DNA from: Homarus americanus
Taxonomy: Eukaryota; Arthropoda; Malacostraca; Decapoda; Nephropidae
Assembly: GCF_018991925.1 (NCBI RefSeq)
Contig: NW_024737068.1
Span: 879,639 to 943,638 of the forward strand
Length of the DNA stretch: 64,000 bases
Direction of reading: 5' to 3'
Notes under the pieces: model-generated
The model's input: only the letters and a program-made list of their open reading frames with translations
Database searches by the model: none
Told to the model about the DNA's origin: nothing
Position numbers and translations under genes: made by a program
Shown here: positions 16,001 to 34,193 of the stretch, in pieces
Layout: every line of letters starts with the position of its first letter
Position numbering within the stretch: position 1 is the first letter of the stretch

Positions 16001-19000
16001 GTAAGTTATTTACATTAGACTGTATTTCTGCCTGCGTTATTTACTGACATCAGAAAGTAATTGTTGTACCCTGTTACAGTGGTTGATAAAGAATTTCCTC
16101 TGCATTTTATTGAGCATTAAAATATCATGCGGTAAACTTTTGAGACTCTTTTTGTATGTACCTAAAACTTTATAAACAGATTAAAAACAAACTTATGAAG
16201 AAAGATAAATTATGTATAAATTCAAAAAGTGAAATGAGGAATAAGATTGACTACTGTACTGTAGATCATGGGGTTCAGTTTAAGGAGGGTAAAAAAATAT
16301 TTTCAAGTGAGACCAAGTTTACACAAGCCATAATGATGTACAGGTGGTGTCATGTAAGACTTCCTTTATATAATTAGGCTCTATTAAAAGGAAACTTTAT
16401 TTTTATACATATTTTGATTTATCAGATGCAAAGCGCAATCAGGAGCATTCACCTTCACCTGACAGTCCACCACCACCCAAGAAGAGGAGAAAGAAGAAAA
16501 CATCTTCTCCTGTAACATCATCAACGACCACGACAACATCAGACTCACTCATTGTTCCATCTACCCCTCTAACATCATCACCATGGCACACCAACAGTGA
16601 ATCTCCAAATTTCAGCAGCCTGCAAGCTTCCACAGCCCCACCTACCATCCCCATTAGTTCTGCCTCATACACCCAACCTCTTCAACACACTTCCACTTCA
16701 GTTAGTCAGTCCCTACCTCTGACTGTTCCTTTAAAGGTAGCTGTTCCTGTGACAGATGTAGAGAAGGCCAATCAAAAGTCTGGTTGGCTCCAGATTGTGT
16801 CATCTATGCGTCAGGGATCAAATGAAACCCAAACGACCCCAGATGGCTCTAATGTTAGTCAACAACAATCACATCAGCCCCAAAAGCAGAACTTGTCCCA
16901 CTCCAAGAAAAACAGATCTTTGCATAAATCTTCATCCATGGACACTCACCCAAGCCAGTTTCTCCAGGTATGAATTAAAGATTTTCTCAAGATGTTAGTT
17001 GTAGTACCAAAATACTCAAAGTGTTTGTTTGTTAAAATATTCCTCCTTGATAACAAACAGCAAGGTTGTCAGTGTCTTCAGTATTCTTAGCACACACAAC
17101 TTAGTATCAGTTTAACTTGTATCTAGTGGGCTGTACATTGGCATTTACAATGGAGATTTTATAGAACTTGCACATGAATTATTGGCCTGAACATCAGCTT
17201 ATGGAAAGGTTGAACAGTGCATGATTCTTGATGTAGACTTTATGGGTCAGTTATGCTCACAGAATTATGCACAAATGAGTTTTTCTTAATAAAGACTCCT
17301 TTTCATAAACATTGTGAAGACTTTTATATCTAGTTGCTCATGATACAAGACTGAAATTTAGTTTTCATATTTCCATTTATACAGAAAGTTAGTCATTTGT
17401 CCTCTGTTTTATCCCCCTTAAATCCACGTTTACTCACCTTCAGACGGAGATTAAAGAAGAAGTGAAAGAAGAGCCTTTACCAATACCCTTGGGACCTGAT
17501 GATCCACTGGCAGAGGATGAGAACAGCTGGGAGGACTCGGAGCAGAACCAAGAGTCAGGAGATCGTCCCATGTACCGGAGGATACCTTCACTTTACCCTC
17601 CTCCAGGACTGCACCCAGTGGTGTCAGGCAGTGGTCTTACTCACACCACACCTGTGTTACCACTTGGACTGTTTCGTGTGGGATCATATGCTGTGGTACG
17701 TGTCATAAACAATCAGAAGTAAATCAGGGGAGGGTGACAGTACAGTACATGACCCTGTAATTATTTATTTGTTGATGATATTTTCACCCTAGGACTTGAT
17801 TTAGTTATGTGCAGTGCCTTGCTCGTTCATTAATCAGTATTTCAAGATTTTAACCCTCTTGTGCATGCAGTAGGTTTTTAAGTTTCTGTGACCATGACAA
17901 AATTCACATGGGACCACTCATGTGTAGTCTGGTCATCTTCGTTCTGAGGCTAATTTATCCCACAAGATTTTATTTTTTATTTATTTATTTTTATTATTAT
18001 TACTATTTTTTTTATATATTATTTATACATCACTGGCTTCATTATGTTTTGGCTTTAACATAAGCAGAAAAAAGTAAGAGGAGAATAAGACTATATTTTT
18101 TCTTCCAAATAAAGGAAAATAAATTACAGTATTTGTGTTCCCAGCATTATATCTTGGATATTTTCTCACAAACCTATCAAGGTATTACATAGTTATAGAA
18201 GCAGAATTGTATGAGCTTTCCAACAGTGGCTTTGGATTTTTGATATGACTAATTGTGGGGAGGATGAAAGAGTAGATAAAGGGACAGTTCATCCATCCTA
18301 CCAGCACAAGTGACTGGAAGCTTCTCTCGTAAGGTCATGCAGTCACTTATAATTCATGGAAATTTGATACAATTTTCTACACCGATAAACATACAGCTAC
18401 CCTATGATTTGACATGATTTGCGTCATGATTCGCGAGTGGGTTAAAAAAGACTGACTGCTTTGGTTCATTTGTGCATTGAATTTTGTTATGATATTAATT
18501 GTGTACTGTACTTTAGTTTTTTCGTTTTGTGACAATAGCAGTACCTTATTATTTATTTATTTTTTAAAGTACTTATAGAAGATGTAAACCTTGAGAGTTA
18601 TACTGAAGAAAATAAGTGCACCTGTGGGTTTAGGTCAGAAGTACAAGTACGTATATACAGTAATTCCCATATGGTGGCAAAGTGTTAACCTAGCTTACTC
18701 AACCTAGTCATTTGTTCATAATAATAGAATCAAGCAGCTACATAATTCTGGATGTGTCTATTATTGTTTTTATTATGATCTATGAGAAGGAAATGTTGTA
18801 TACAATTGCTTTTTGTTGCAGATTAGAAAGGGGTACACAATAACTTCCCTTTGACAGTACAGTAACTAAATTCACCAAGTAGGTATTATTCTTCAGGTGA
18901 ATTATGACATTCAGCCTTAAACCTTTAGTGGTCGATTGCTGGAAAATTTCTGGGTGACCGCCAGGAAGAGAGGGTTGAAAAGAAAATCTAAATAGTATTG

Positions 19001-22000
19001 TTTTGTAAGAGTTATTTGGTTTTATCTTTGTTATATGGAGTTGATATTTTTTTTTTTTAGCAAGTACACATTAATTTATTGTAGAAAATTATAAAGATGA
19101 GATGAGAGAATATTGTATGATATTTATGGTTCTCTATTGGGTGATTTCTGTCCTTTTACCCTCATAAGGAATGTTGTAGAGGTAACTTTGATAAACTTCG
19201 ACATAACTCTGATGATCGATTGATAACTACTCACTCACGGTACTGTACTTGTTTAATATTGAAATGTGCACCTCAGGCAAATTAGCACGTATGATAGGCT
19301 GGCTAGGGATCAATATAGCCACAGGTAATCATTGAAATGTGGTGAAAAAAATTATTACCCAGCAGTTGTGGCGATCGTCCCGGTGGGTCTAAGGCAGTAA
19401 GCGTAGGAATCAGCCTTTACCCTTAAACTGTGCTATACAAATTGGTGGCTACCTCAGCTGTGTGCAAAAAATAAATCAGCTCTTTAAAGTTTAAGGTTTA
19501 CTTTATATAAATGTCAATGTGCAGTACAGTGTAACACAAGGAAAACACAAAATAAGATAAGTGCTTTCATCTTTAGTAGGACTGGCAGGCTCGTCATGTT
19601 GCTTCCACGAATTTCCTCCAACAAGTTTACAGTGCTGTAATGATGTTCCATAACACAAATATAATACAATATTACTAAAACTCAGGACTATATTTAGGTC
19701 TTTTAAGTGTTTGTTTACATGAAAACTCTTATGGACACGGACAGATTATACTTATAGGAAAATATTCGTTTATTGATTCATTTTTCTTCGCTGACTTTAT
19801 ACACTTTTATACACAGGTCATTCTTTTCACTTTGACCACCACTTTTTAGTATTCTTTTAGGATATGAAGCTCCGTAAAACAATCTCCAGTACATAGTGCA
19901 TCATCACATTATGAAATGTTCTGCTATTTTGATGGTGCAAGATATGTGGGGCTCCTGTGCTTGGTACCTCCACTGTGAGAGGATGACAGGCAGGTACAAT
20001 GTCTTCCATGATGTAAATCAAAGCCCTGACTGAGAGGGGAAGGAGGTACCCACGAAGGGCTACCCAGCTGTTTGTAACACATCAAGCGACGCACAGTTTA
20101 TTTCATGGCGCGAAAACGTAAAACATCAATTGACATAAATAGCGGTCAAGCGTGCGTCATCAATTGACACGGAAATCAGTTTAAGGGTTAAAGTGTTAAA
20201 TCTTCCCCAAGCAAAATCTGCTTTATTCAGGGGGCTGTCTGTGCCCTGAGGAGGTGTAGGGGATTTTTCTTGTCACAGACAAGTACTGTACAGTATTTTT
20301 CATTAAAGATATAAAACTGAGATAGACAATTATTCTGCATTAAAGAATTGATATATACTTGCAGCAGAGTGGAGGACAAGCATGGGAGAACACAGGCCAA
20401 CTGAGACAGTCTCCAGAGCCAGGGAATCATGAAGTGTTGCCCAGTGCCAGTCAGCAGGCTATGGTAGGCCTCACACCACTGTAGGCTTGGCTTAGCATAA
20501 GGCTTTTGCTGGTGATCCTTGAGCATACAATTATGTTATATACAGTATTAAAACTCTTAGTAGCATGAAGCACTGTAAAGAAAAGCCTTGTGTTTCTGGT
20601 AACTCATAAACCTGTACTTTCATAAGTTTGTATGTACATTTTGCACGCATACAGTATATGTTTCCATGCATATTAACTAGCCTAGAAGACATGCACATAT
20701 GTAGATAGATGTGTGGCACTAAAAACTTATTAGTGATACATGCTTTTGTGACTAATATAATACAGTAATTTTGAAATATAAATGAATATAATTATATTCT
20801 GCCAGTAAACTAAAATTTTAGGGGATACAGTATTGGGTTGTGGTCTTTAAAATTTTTTAGTACTGTATCTGTAATGCTTGTAGCACCTTTAGGTTCTGTA
20901 GTAATGCATGAGCTATAATTTTTTTTAGGGATATCTATGGTTTACTATTTGGTGATTGCCTTCCTTTCACTCTCATCAGTGTAATTAATCCAGTGAGGAA
21001 TAACTAAAGAATGTTGGACCAGACACACTTACCAATACCTATGTACGGCGTGTCTTGAAATCATTATGCATGAAATCTGACCCATATTTTTGTTTTGAAT
21101 TATAGCATGACCTATCAGTTTGGAGTGTTTTTTATACCCTATTTACCTAACTTCTGTATTAAAGGTTATGGGAAATGTATGGGAATGGAGAAAAAACATT
21201 GTGGAATTAGAAAAAAAGAATAGAATAAAGAGATTAAAAGTATTTGTAATAAGGAATATAATTGAAAGACATTAAGTTAAAAAATATATTGATTTATGTA
21301 TTGTATTTATGGATTATTTAAAAGTATATGGATTTGGTAGAAATGTAATGCATGAATGAGTTAAATGGAGAGTTGTTTTTATACTGTCTTAAAGCTTTTA
21401 CAGAGAGAGAGTGGCAGAGAGGAACTGGTTTATACAGTGAAAGTGGAATGAGAAGATTGTGTGATGTTACCATGACTGTTCAGTATTTGTGATATTTTCA
21501 TGATTGTTCAGTATTGTGTGTGTAATGCTATCATGGATGGAACTGAAAGAAGCATAGAAACAAGAGGAATAGAGGGGGAGCTGAATTTTGTTTGATGGGA
21601 GGCAAGTCAGATATTGTATACAAATTACACTATGGTGGGTGATGCTGGGGTGGAAAGTTACAGATGATGAATAAGTATAGAAGAGTATCAAAGGAGAAAG
21701 AGATTATTAAATATGAATAAGAAGTGAAACAAAAATTATATTAATGATAACTGAGGATAAACGTTCAAACACCAAAATTCTGTTTATAGTAATGTATTGA
21801 TCTTAATTTCTGACCCAGTTACTGTATTTTAAGATCAAAAGTGGTCTTCTTATTTATGATGTCAGGAGTGCATGGAATACTCGTGTTAGACTTGAGACAT
21901 CTTGAGCCTTGACCCCTCTTGACACCCTCTTCTTTTCCTCCTCCTTCCTCTTCTTTTTCTTCTGCTTCCTCTTCTTGGGGTAAGGTTATGAATTAGATGA

Positions 22001-25000
22001 GTAAGTGAATCCTCTGAGAACAGAAACCATATTGAACTTAAGAGAGGAATTAGTGTTTTTCGTGGTGTTTGAGGTGAGAACAATGAGTAGATACAGTCAA
22101 AGCCTAAATATCCAAACTCCTCGTGCAGACTTCTAAAAGGTTTGTACTTTTGAACGCTATTGAGGCCAGATTGTGGTTTTGCATTGAAAAATAGCTTTTA
22201 AATGGTATTTGTATACAGTTGATATATAATATACAAATACTATATATACAAGGATGTAGAAGTGAAACATAAAAAAAATTGTGATAAAGAGTATTTTTTT
22301 TTTAAGGCATTATGGGTTATAGCTACATGCATGTTGACATTTTTTGTCCGTCGTTAGGCACTGAAATCTTTTAAAATTTGAGTGAAATTGCAGCAATACA
22401 CAAATATACTCGCACTATACATGGTTACGTAAGTAAAATGTAAAAAAAAACGTGATAATGGTACTGTATATGCATGTCAACGCTACGACTCGATTACATG
22501 GAAATAGGCAGCCTTTCACATCATCATTGCTAAAGCCACTCATACGCTGCTGCGTCTAACTCTGCCGAACTTGTTCCGTGCAATGATTTACCCTTGGCCA
22601 TGCCCTTGTTTGTTACCACAATTTCAAAAGGGAGAGGTTGTGAGATAACCAGACAGAGAGGCTGCAAGAGACCATGTAGCTTGGAGAACTACCATCAGGT
22701 AACCCACAAAGGTATGGAAAAATGACCATAAAGGTGATGATGATGACTTAGCAGAGAAAAGAGGCTCATGAAGTGTAAGTTTAATATAGAGAAATTGGTT
22801 TTGTACGGGTCCTCATGGTAAATTTTTCTACTTTCAGGACTTGGGTCTTAATCATCTGGTTGGTATGAACAAAAAGGGATCTTCTCCGGTAAGAATCATC
22901 AGTAACAGTACATCTCACTCTACACTGTTTATACATTGGTTTCATTCATAATAAACTTTAAACATCATAGATATACCATTAAGGTGAATACAAATGACCC
23001 AATGATTTATTACAGAGCCAGGCTACAATGTCTCCTAAGCTGATGCCATACGCCATGTGCTCCAACTGTGGCACCAACAACACTAAACTTTGGCGACGTA
23101 ATGATAAAGGTAGGAAATTGTTATGTGAGAAAAAGAGTTATTGTAGAAGTTATAAAGATTTCTGTATTGTTATTACAGTAGAAGTCCAAAAATCCGGACT
23201 GCTTGGGGATTGGGTTGGTCCGGATTTTCGGATTTTCCGGATTCTCAGGCAGTACTTTTAAAATTCAAATTTAATGAAGAATAAAGAAGAAATGAACAGG
23301 TACATTTTGATAGTTTATTCATTTGCAAATATAGCTTGCTTCATTTATCAAAACGAGCAGTTTTAATGAAAAAGCTGTGAATTCTAAATTTTATTCTTTG
23401 CCTTTTATATATCATAAATTGTAGACTTTCCAATATCGTATGTTTCCATTAGAACAGTATTGCTCACACCACGTTCTGGTTTCTTAATTATTTCAAGTTT
23501 GTCACTCAATTTCAATGTGTTCTTCTTTCTCTTCACACAACGAAGTTTATCTACTTTAGGAGCCATTATTATGGGCTTGTACAGTACTCTGTAAATGGAA
23601 AGAGTAGGACTCAAAATATTGTTATATTACAATGGTATTCTATTCATACTGTGCTTGATATAATGCATTCACGGAAATGTAATATTTTTGCTGAACGTAC
23701 GTATTACAGTGGAAAGTGGGATAAAATCGTGATGAAAACAATGACTTTCGCTTTCTTTCGTTCAAAAGATGTTACCGTAATCGCTTTTCGAATGGTTTTC
23801 AGTTCAAAAACTGTTGTATTACAATAATATTCTATCCTAATTGACTTGAATAAATACTACGATACCATATTTCTGAATATTTTCATTAAAATCCATCAAA
23901 ATCATTTTCCTTGTCATCGTCTGCAGCACCAAACAGCTTCTCCCAGTCCTCTCTTTGAACAGGGCTAGAGGGTACGTGTTTTTCGAATCGTTTTCAGTTA
24001 AAAAACTATTACATCACTCGTCTATTTTACCTAAACTGCGCCTGAATGAATATATTCTCGGAGATAAATAGTAGTTTTGTGGAAACGTGACGTATTTCAA
24101 TGTAAAATAGGATAAAATACATGACGAAAACAAAAGACTTTACCTAAGCTTCCGATGTTCTTGAGATGTTACTCGTTTTTTTAATAGTTTTCAGTTAAAA
24201 TTCTGATATATTACAATGATATTCTATTCATACTGTGCTTGATATAATACATTTACGGAAATGTAATATTTTTCCTGAAATTACATACGTATTACAGTGG
24301 AAAGTGGGATGAAATCATGACGAAAACAATGACTTTCGCTTTCTTTCGTTCAAAAGATGTTACCGTAATCGCTTTTCGAATGGTTTAGTTTAAAAACTGT
24401 TGTATTTCAATAATATTCCCTCCTAATTGACTTGAATAAATACTTAAATGGAAATATACAATATTTTTGTTGAAACTACCCGCGTTTCAGTGTAAAGTGT
24501 CGTAATAATAAATGGTAAACAATTTGCCTTCAGCACTTGTGTTTCATGCACGGCGAGCCTCAGTTTATAGGATGTAGAGTGTTTTTAGTGGTTTTGTTGT
24601 TCCATTACCCTCAAAAACGTGGGTGGAACTATAAACGAGGAATATCATAAATTAACGATTTCTTTGATTGCCCATTTTAAAGTGGCGACCACGTGATCGC
24701 TTGTTGTCGCTGTGCAGCTGTGGCGCTCACGCATGCGCACATGCACACAAATGCCCGCTAAAAAAAAAATCGTTTTTGAAACGTCCGGATTCTCGGGTGG
24801 TCCGGATTTCTGGCATCCGGATTTTTGGACTTTTACTGTATATGTAATCCCCCCCCCCTCCCTCCCTCCCACCCCATGTTTTGTATTTTTCTGTTTGAAG
24901 AGTAAAATGGTAATACATTTTGGCAGGTGAAATTGTGTGCAATGCTTGTGGGCTGTACTTCAAGCTACATGGAATCAACCGACCCAGCCACCTTTTCCGT

Positions 25001-27291
25001 ACAGCACCCATGACACGTAGGAGGAATCCCAAGAAAAAGAAGGAAGCTGAGACTGCTATCCCTGAGCAGCTGGAACAGATAGTTAGTGGTAAGTCTACTG
25101 TGTGTCTCCTCCCACAGTTGTGTTTGGTGGCAGGCCCCAGTGAGGTGGTTTAGTGTAGGAGCCTTAATGTGACAAGTTATTAGCATGTTGCATTAGTAGA
25201 TTGTTCCTCACCACTCCCCCCATATTCATTGGATCAAACTCATGTATACTGGGTTAGGATTTAAGCAGGATTATTTGTCTTTAATCTTTAAGTGAGAAAT
25301 TAGCACCTTATGGTATAAACATTGTTGTAATGCAATGATGTTCACTTAAAAGAATCACCTTTACAACATTACATACATAAGGTTATGTGAAATATAACAG
25401 TACACTGAACCTTTGCTAATTATATTGAATTATCCAAGTGCATCAAAATTACCCCACAAGTCAGTAATTTTTACAGCTTGCCTTACAATTTGAAAGAAAG
25501 TTGTAATTTTTACTAAACATTTGTTTTGGGGTGTTAGGTGTCAGTCAGACTAGAAAGCTGAGTGTCTTAAACACTTTAGTAGCACACATGAGTTCCATGG
25601 GGAATTTATTTTGGTATCAATGTACTTCCTGTTACATGTTTTTTACACTTATTTCATGGTATTCTGCTCCCCACAGTCTTGTACAGTATATACTGTACAG
25701 TATAATTATTTTATTGGTACAGTATGCATATTGTGTTTCAAGGGCATTTACATTTGCTTGACAACCCAGTCAGTAGTTTCTGGCAGGCTGGTGTGTGGGG
25801 TGAGCAGCACACTACCCAGCATATTACAGCACTGTTTTACCAAAGTGGATTAAAGCTGCTAAGAGGATATAATCTGGATCCTTAGATGGTATAATCTGGA
25901 ATGAAATCTAAGATAAATTCCTATTTTGGAAGTTTGCACTGGTAATAATGCCATTCAAGGTAATTATTGTGTGATACTTTATGCTCAGGTATATGGCACA
26001 TTGAAATCCTTCAAGAGTATCCAACAATTAACTATCTTTAAACCAGGTAGTTCACTGGGTGCCATTATGTTGCTACAACCTATATCTGAGTTGCCCCTCT
26101 CCGAAGTCCTCTTATTTCTCAGATTCTGCTATACAATACCTTGGTCTGGGTACTGCTGGAGAGATTCCACTGTGTTAATGATATACTTGGTGATAGGTAT
26201 TTCATGATAGTTTTGTGAAAGTATGAAAACCTATAAATGCAAACATTCTTTTTATAGATTCATCCCAGGATAAAGAGCACATACCAGAGACAGACCCACA
26301 GGATGGCTTAGCAGTTCTCAATGCAGCTCTAACGCTCAACTCACTCCTGGCTAAGGCCAAGGCACAGCAGTCTGAAGCTCTAGCAGCCCAGAGAGCAGCA
26401 CCTCACTTCACAAACAAGGTCAGTTGCATTTTACCCATAAGTACTGTGTATAGATCATTTCATCTATTTAAATTTAATGATTGTATCCTCATGTTAAGAA
26501 CAGGTTGGTCCAAGTATGGTATAGAACTGTAAATGATGGCCACCAAGGAATGTGGTCTTCTTAAAATTTTGACAAAGTGAAAGTTATTTGAAGAGGTGGG
26601 ATAACCATTATGGATGTATGGAAAACAATTAGTGCAGTAGTTGAAGTTGTCATACTTATTATATCATGATCAATTGGTAGTTCAATATGGGATGTAGTTC
26701 TTCAGGATACAATTTCCCTGTCTTAGAAAACAGGGAACACTAAGCAAGGCTCTGAAGGGAAGTTCAGGTGGAGTGTTGTCACAGGTCTTCTCCAACTTCC
26801 CCTTAGTCATGAAGTAGGATTTCATACTTCAATGCTTTGTTGTTTTTCTTTTGTTAAAAAATGTATAGACAGTTGTTCATCTCTCACCTCTCAGTTCTCT
26901 TTGTAGTTTATCACACAAATACCTAAGCAGCAATTATCCAAGTCACATGCAGTAATCTGTATTAGAGTCAATCATTTTACACATAATGGATTTACATCTG
27001 ACATTTAAATTTGATTGACAGAGCCCATCCGATTCTGTTAATGAATCTCGTCCACCCCCGCCTCTGCTGAAGATTCCTGTACCAGTACGTGAGCAAGAGT
27101 TTACAGCTCCTGAACTTCCCTTTGTGGGGCCATCTAGGGAGGACAGTCCTCAAGATCCAGGAGGAACCCAAACTCCACCCAGTCAGTCTCCTCATCCTCC
27201 ACCACCACCATCACCTCCACCACCTCAACCACCATCATCCCAGGAGAATGATGAAGGCAGGATGTTAATTTCCCAATTTCTTGATAAATGA
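15019..27291 (+). CDS. BTB/POZ plus GATA zinc-finger transcription factor, 11 coding exons
   Basis: Coding exons: 15019-15105, 15490-15687, 15901-16000, 16426-16967, 17444-17695, 20365-20463, 22838-22888, 23016-23109, 24927-25088, 26258-26418 and 27022-27291. All have AG/GT borders, phases agree, and they sum to 2016 nt, giving 671 residues. Domains: TTK-type BTB about 9-125 (starts LKLRWNNH); NLS-like PKKRRKKK 146-153; Ser/Thr/Pro/Gln-rich linker 154-309; adjacent IKEE and VKEE SUMO consensus motifs 312-319; GATA finger 458-482 (C-X2-C-X17-C-X2-C, with LWRRN and CNACGLY) plus basic tail to about 515; proline-rich segment near 635-655. It ends SQFLDK before TGA. The start ATG has A at -3 and G at +4, and an acceptor-like CACAG ends at 15003, so a 5' untranslated exon is likely. 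Inferred role: nuclear DNA-binding regulator recognising GATA-type sites. Orthology is not assigned; a single-finger insect GATA factor such as GATAd is one candidate to test. Confidence 0.9.
16426..17695 (+). CDS. Exons 4-5: NLS-like run and low-complexity regulatory linker
   Basis: Exon 4 (16426-16967) begins in phase with exon 3, gives PPPPKKRRKKK and then a Ser/Thr/Pro/Gln-rich disordered segment. Exon 5 (17444-17695) opens TEIKEEVKEEPLP, two adjacent psi-K-x-E sites, followed by an acidic stretch and a Pro-rich stretch (PSLYPPPGLHP). Low-complexity linkers of this kind usually host transcriptional regulation rather than a fold. Intron 4 (476 bp) has a clear CTCACCTTCAG acceptor. The donor after exon 5 is GTACGT. 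Confidence 0.85.
19420..20187. mobile_element. Candidate piggyBac-like MITE in intron 5
   Basis: The left end CCCTTAAACTG (19420-19430) is the exact inverted complement of CAGTTTAAGGG (20177-20187), and the outside flanks are TTTA and TTAA, consistent with a TTAA target site with one change. The 768-bp interior has no intact frame. The TIR match is only 11 bp and diverges inward, so this is a candidate rather than a certainty. Confidence 0.42.
20365..20463 (+). CDS. Exon 6, 99 nt, with tandem NAGNAG acceptor
   Basis: An exon of 33 codons (QSGGQAWENTGQLRQSPEP...) bounded by ACTTGCAG/CAG and ATG/GTAGGC. It is phase 0 at both ends, so skipping it would keep the frame. The acceptor reads GCAGCAG, so splicing at 20365 or 20368 would include or drop one Gln. 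Context that supports it: it joins exons 5 and 7 in frame and shares their Gln/Ser/Pro-rich composition. It is too short to stand out as an open frame. It sits in a 5.1-kb interval between exons 5 and 7, 177 bp downstream of the MITE candidate. Confidence 0.7.
22838..22888 (+). CDS. Exon 7, 51 nt microexon-like
   Basis: Seventeen codons (DLGLNHLVGMNKKGSSP) between ACTTTCAG and GTAAGA, phase 0 at both ends, lying 127 bp upstream of the exon that starts the GATA finger. It gives a short linker into the finger. It could be an optional exon, since removal preserves frame. Confidence 0.7.
23016..25088 (+). CDS. Exons 8-9: GATA zinc finger split by an intron
   Basis: Exon 8 (23016-23109) encodes the first Cys pair and the LWRRNDK strand, ending in phase 1 inside a Gly codon. 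Exon 9 (24927-25088) completes it with EIVCNACGLYFKLHGINRP and a basic tail RTAPMTRRRNPKKKK. Spacing is exactly C-X2-C-X17-C-X2-C, the animal GATA finger form, so zinc ligation and GATA-type DNA recognition are well supported. Only one finger is present, whereas vertebrate GATA1-6 have two. The 1817-bp intron between them contains a complete Tigger-like transposon. Confidence 0.92.
23405..23566 (-). pseudogene. Tigger/CENP-B-type transposase N-terminal remnant
   Basis: About 53 residues from MAPKVDK include TLKLSDKLEIIKK, a Gly-Val turn and YDIGKSTIYDI, which match the first helix-turn-helix of pogo/Tigger transposases and CENP-B-like proteins. The frame stops right after this helix at 23405. 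No second HTH, no CENP-B-type domain and no DDE catalytic region follow in any frame, so the protein is truncated and the element non-autonomous. It lies on the strand opposite to the host gene. Confidence 0.75.
23622..24452. repeat. Internal tandem copies within the Tigger-like element
   Basis: A block of about 240 bp at 23622-23860 recurs at 24204-24452 with few changes (shared words include GGAAATGTAATATTTTT, ATTACAGTGGAAAGTGGGAT and GACTTTCGCTTTCTTTCG). A more diverged third copy lies between them (about 23990-24200, with TTTTCAGTTAAAAAACT). The coding region therefore appears to have been replaced by about three tandem copies of non-coding sequence. Confidence 0.8.
26258..27291 (+). CDS. 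Exons 10-11: Ala/Leu-rich segment and proline-rich C-terminus
   Basis: Exon 10 (26258-26418) encodes an Ala/Leu/Gln-rich stretch likely to be helical (DGLAVLNAALTLNSLLAKAK). Exon 11 (27022-27291) encodes PPPPLLKIPVPV, a long Pro/Ser tract and the final EGRMLISQFLDK before TGA at 27289-27291. The compact hydrophobic end after a disordered tract looks like a short peptide-binding motif, but I do not recognise it. The intron between is 603 bp with GTCAGT and TTGACAG borders. Confidence 0.82.
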
Positions 27292-33618
<6,327 letters not shown>

Positions 33619-34193
33619 TATATTTCTAACAAGTTTTGTGTCCTACTCTTTCACAGTTTATTGCTAAATCTAACCTGAATGGGACTACAGTATATTATTA
33701 TTAATTTTAATTTGTCAACTTGCCTAATGTTATTTATTATTAAATTACAAGTTTAGGGATAACTTTAGTTCATGTTAGGAATAATTCCTTTTAATATGAA
33801 AATGCATTCGTTTTCTTTGTGTATTAATTAAAATGTCAAACAGTATTGCATTGAGGCATTGTTCTTGAGATATTTATTTTCATGTCCCTCTTTCATCGTC
33901 TGTGTCTCTGTGGTGTTTTAATGGGTGATCATTACATTAATTTATATCTAACACGATTTGTGTCGGCACATGTGCTCAGATCATACTTATTGTACCTTTC
34001 ACTGGTAAATATTTGTTTCATTACAGTTGCAGGTACCTAATCTGCTTGTCTGAACTTATTGTTTCAAGTTTTACCTTGTAATACTCACTAACCATTCATG
34101 CCATCTGTGTACTGTACTGTTCCGTTGCACCTCTCATCTTCACGTGACCAAGTTTCATCACACCATGAATTATTTCTTTTATTATTATTACTA

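Larger units (their letters stand above)
23176..24838 (-). mobile_element. Complete pogo/Tigger-like element, 1663 bp
   Basis: The termini are near-perfect inverted repeats: left CAGTAGAAGTCCAAAAATCC at 23176 and, at the right end, ATTTTTGGACTTTTACTG to 24838. The flanks are TA at 23174-23175 and TA at 24839-24840, the target duplication of the Tc1/mariner/pogo superfamily. TCCGGATT words recur just inside both ends. The minus strand carries a transposase N-terminus remnant. It lies wholly inside intron 8, 66 bp after the donor and 88 bp before the acceptor. Without element and duplicate, the intron would be about 152 bp. Confidence 0.88.

Noticed and set aside
22095..22360. Possible second Tigger-like MITE in intron 6 (TACAGTCAAAGCCT start)
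   Set aside because: No convincing matching right end or paired TA flanks could be found.
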